Part shown: piece after piece, positions 61,501 to 64,000 of the stretch | Numbering within the stretch: position 1 is the first letter of the stretch | Layout: each line of letters starts with the position of its first letter | Assembly: GCF_014839805.1 (NCBI RefSeq) | Contig: NC_051124.1 | Span: forward strand, 4,154,001 to 4,218,000 | Direction: 5' to 3' | Source of the DNA: Manduca sexta | Taxonomy: Eukaryota > Arthropoda > Insecta > Lepidoptera > Sphingidae | Length of the DNA stretch: 64,000 nt | Notes under the pieces: generated by a model | Databases searched by the model: none | Seen by the model: only the letters and a program-made list of their open reading frames with translations | What the model was told of the DNA's origin: nothing | Made by a program: the position numbers and the translations under genes

Positions 61501-63343
61501 TATGAAACGAATTGCCTGGTGTTTGATTTCCTTGTACAACTAGTAATGACTAATACTTGAAAAACTATGTCTTAATCTAGAATCGTTTTTGACTGGTATA
61601 ACTGTTACTCATTAGTAGAAGTACAGAGAAATATTGTCTTGCAATTATATTGCAGTGTACTCTACTATCTTACATTGAGTCAGGATATTTCTTTAACAGG
61701 AAAAAATAATATGTATCGATTAAAGAATACATAGGCTATATTATTATCACTTTATATTATTGGCAGGCCAAAAATTGGTAAAGCGAAGAGCGGCGGTCCG
61801 GAAATTATCCGACGACACAACAAAGGATGCAACTGTAAAAGAAGTGGCTGTCTCAAGAATTACTGCGAATGTTATGAAGTAAGATATATATTGCAATAAA
61901 AAATATTATATTTTCTTTGCTTATATTAATTTGTTCTGGGCTAGTCTAGAATTGTTATAAAGACTACCAAACACATAAATTACCCTGTCTTCCAAAAAAA
62001 AAGATGTAATTAAATTATTCAAAAATGTTATATCTATTCTACAGGCAAAAATCGCGTGCACAGCAATGTGTAAGTGCGTGGGATGTCGGAATGTGGAGGA
62101 AACGCTGGAGAGGAGACGCAGCATGCAGCTGAGGGAAAAACTTGCAGACTCGTCATTTAGACCACCCACTCTTGGACAAGTCAAGTGAGTAACGGCCTGC
62201 AGTTCTGATGCCGTTACGGCTATTCTTAATATATTAAATTTTAAGCGGTGATAAAAGGTATAACGTTTCTATGTCAACAAACTTTATGACAAATTTTATG
62301 CCAGACATAATATTAACGCTTATTGTAATACGCTAAAGTTTTAATCGATAGAACCACAAAGTGACATTACTTTCACCTGATGGTAAATTGACTGGGGTCT
62401 AGATAGAATGTCAACTGACGAGAAATTCACTCAGACTCCTCACCTTTCGATACAAGCAATTCGGCCTGTTTGAACCAAATATATACAGGTGATGTTGGAA
62501 TGCACCACTCTTACCTGGGCCACTATGGCGGGTTTTAACACCTTGTTGGGTAGATACAAAAAATATCCTACCACCAGTAATTAATGAATGAATATGTTCT
62601 AACATTATGTAAATGTGTTTTGTGTCCTAGCAGGCAGCCGTGTAGCTTCATGACGACGGAGGTGATAGAGGCGGTGTGCCAGTGCCTGGTGGCGGCGGCG
62701 GTGGAGAGCGGCGCGGAGGCGGAAGCGAGCGCGGAGGCGGACGCGGACGCGGAAGCGGAGGATGATCCCGACCCCATGCGCGACGTCATCGAGGAGTTCG
62801 CGCGATGCCTGCAGGAGATCATCGGCGCCTCGCATCACGCCGGACCGCAGGAGGTAACAAACACTTCTCGATATCCTTATTAGAGCGTCGTATATATTAC
62901 TGACGATTTGGTGACACCTTTTATGACGCGTACAAGTCGACGAGATATCGATTGAACGCAGACGAGTCTCTGAAGGCGAGTAAATTCGTGCAAAGGCTTT
63001 CGCGTTTGGCTATATACAGCAATGTGAAGAAATTAAATCGAATCGGCACATGAAGTGTAGACCGATGAGAGACCATGCTGTCCCGATTGGCAAAAATCAC
63101 TTGCTCGTGGCAGCGCGAATTTGTTCTATACTTTTTTCAAAATTGTATACTGTTCATTATCGCGAAATTTCAAAAGACGGGGTTGCGTTGCACATGTATA
63201 GATGTTTGCTCCAAACCTGGATGTTAGATGTTTGCGATCGCTATCATTCAAGGCATGGGGAATATGAAACATTTGATCGATTTTTACGTATTATAGATCA
63301 TGAATAAATTTGCAACAATTTTATTTTTCAGGGACATGCGTGA
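52556..63343 (+). CDS. lin-54: LIN54/Mip120-like CXC-domain protein of the MuvB/DREAM complex
   Basis: Twenty-two coding exons: 52556-52606, 53577-53712, 53801-53892, 54134-54254, 54489-54717, 55110-55222, 55480-55555, 55785-55909, 56556-56664, 57419-57501, 57897-57971, 58149-58305, 58909-58992, 59330-59400, 59539-59721, 60179-60367, 60844-60937, 61257-61464, 61767-61878, 62045-62184, 62634-62853 and 63332-63343. All are GT..AG and in phase if exon 4 is 120 nt (as in the first copy) instead of 121; the product is then 892 aa. The start is [17 protein letters not shown]. The N-terminal half is Lys/Pro/Gln-rich, and exon 15 is very acidic. Two CXC repeats at about 671-712 ([18 protein letters not shown]) and 745-786 ([19 protein letters not shown]), joined by an RNPNAFRPKIG linker, bind the CHR element of cell-cycle promoters. 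The C-terminal helices should bind the other MuvB subunits. Closest known proteins are human LIN54 and Drosophila Mip120. Confidence 0.93.
56685..57018 (-). mobile_element. tRNA-derived SINE in lin-54 intron 9
   Basis: On the minus strand: head GCGGCGATAGCCTAGTTGG, B-box-like GCAGGTTCAAATTCC, body with ACATCGTGAGGAAACC, and a 3' part with GTCCACCACGCTGG (plus-strand reading) and CCCACTGTTGGACACGGGCC, then a TTATTATTA tail. It is nearly full length and is the best copy of the family in the window. Confidence 0.75.
57095..57175 (+). repeat. SINE/LINE 3' tail fragment in lin-54 intron 9
   Basis: GGGATAGAGGAGGCTCTTTC followed by CCAGCAGTGGGATAGTATA. It shares the cagcagtggga motif with the 3' ends of lepidopteran SINE and LINE copies and is close to the end of the SINE at 56685-57018, in opposite orientation. 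Confidence 0.5.
57215..57370 (+). repeat. LINE 3' fragment in lin-54 intron 9
   Basis: CGGGATAATAGTCCCGC, then GGTATAAAGTAGTCTATATCC, then CAAATTTTATCGAAATCAGT and GGTTCAGATGTGAAAACATAA. This order is common at the 3' ends of insect LINE copies. It ends about 50 bases before exon 10. Confidence 0.55.
59930..60065 (+). repeat. Dispersed repeat fragment in lin-54 intron 15
   Basis: TATGGCCGCCCCCTATCACA, GGCGAAAAGTGGGTGCCC and TGCGCCTCTGCATACCCCTT, then GGGGATAAAATGCGTGATG. GC-rich against the intron and familiar from lepidopteran intergenic DNA. Family name not known to me. Confidence 0.45.
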
Positions 63344-63826
63344 CAACCACGAAATTAATCCGCCGTCAAGACAGAGGTGTATCATTAGTATACAGTATAA
63401 TCTGGCATTATTCCACATATTATTTGCTTAGGTTTTGACTTCTCATAAAATACGTATCTTCTTCATAGTGAAGAATGTACAGTTAATTTTTAACATGTAA
63501 TGCTATTATGAAAATGTGATAGAAATAGCATAGCAGCAAAGGAAATATTAAACTGTCGCTTATCTCAATAGTGTTTAACTAACAACCATTATATAAAAAA
63601 ATAAAATTTATATGCATTGAATTTTCCTAAATTGGCACAAGTAAAATATTAATGCAATAATTGTTTAAGAAATGCTTATTGTATAGGTTTCATAAGACTG
63701 TTGTAATTATTGTCATTACTGTTTTTCTTACGTGTATTTACCATGTTGGGGGCAACAATTGTACATTATTTTAAAATATCAGATTCTATAGGTTGTTTTT
63801 TGTATGTACAGAATATAGTTATTGTA

Positions 63827-63832
63827 AATAAA
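63827..63832 (+). terminator. Poly(A) signal candidate for lin-54
   Basis: AATAAA about 480 bases after the stop, with another at about 63890. The sequence between is AT-rich non-coding 3' UTR. Nothing else is seen to the window end. Confidence 0.45.
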
Positions 63833-64000
63833 ATATTTTACTAGTCATAAGAATACCTTTTATAGGTAAAAAATATTGTATATAGTGACAATAAATTTAT
63901 TTCTACAAAAGTGAAACGTTATTTTTCTTGTTAATTAATGTTAAGCTGAATGGCTGCCTCATAAATTTTGTTATAACTATACTAATTTTCTCTAAAACAT

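Overview
The window is a piece of an AT-rich insect nuclear genome, most likely a moth or butterfly. The evidence is compact GC-richer exons split by AT-rich GT..AG introns, tRNA-derived SINEs and LINE tails of the type that fills lepidopteran genomes, and P, Harbinger and I-clade elements. There is no sign of prokaryotic or organellar DNA. Gene models were assembled by eye from splice sites, reading phase and remembered family landmarks; no alignment was run.

Layout. 1-2 kb: a broken P-element transposase running in from the left edge. 2-10.4 kb: a gene-free, repeat-rich stretch holding a long foldback element (3968-6694) with a short ORF1-only LINE nested in it, then a SINE and an unnamed dispersed repeat. 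10.4-13 kb: a four-exon ZCCHC9-like zinc-knuckle protein (+). 13.5-19.1 kb: an eight-exon SmydA-type SET/MYND protein (-), tail to tail with ZCCHC9. 20.3-20.9 kb: two phase-compatible open exons of an unrecognised candidate gene. 22.7-27.3 kb: the mitochondrial porin VDAC (+, five exons, 282 aa), with a deleted Harbinger transposon in intron 2. 28.6-35.6 kb: COP9 signalosome subunit 4 (-, nine exons, 409 aa), with a near-perfect palindromic MITE and SINE pieces in its introns. 36.5-63.3 kb: LIN54/Mip120 (+), the CXC-domain DNA-binding subunit of the MuvB/DREAM complex, head to head with CSN4 and with a full-length I-clade LINE in the shared 5' region.

The most important structural point is that 36513-46032 and 46533-56061 are the same ~9.5 kb (the LINE plus the first eight coding exons of lin-54), separated by exactly 500 N. 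The two copies differ mostly by small indels, many in homopolymers, and each breaks the lin-54 frame in different exons. This looks like two overlapping contig ends that were not merged, not a real tandem duplication. The true locus probably has one LINE and one lin-54 gene of about 892 codons.

The host genes are ordinary conserved nuclear genes: RNA-binding nucleolar factor, SET-domain protein, outer-membrane channel, cullin deneddylation complex, cell-cycle gene repressor. They form no operon or pathway. The more unusual material is in the mobile DNA: the foldback with its nested LINE, the insertion in the CSN4/lin-54 promoter with E2F-like and CHR-like motifs at its 5' end, and the internally deleted Harbinger element. 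I found no clear previously undescribed biological system.
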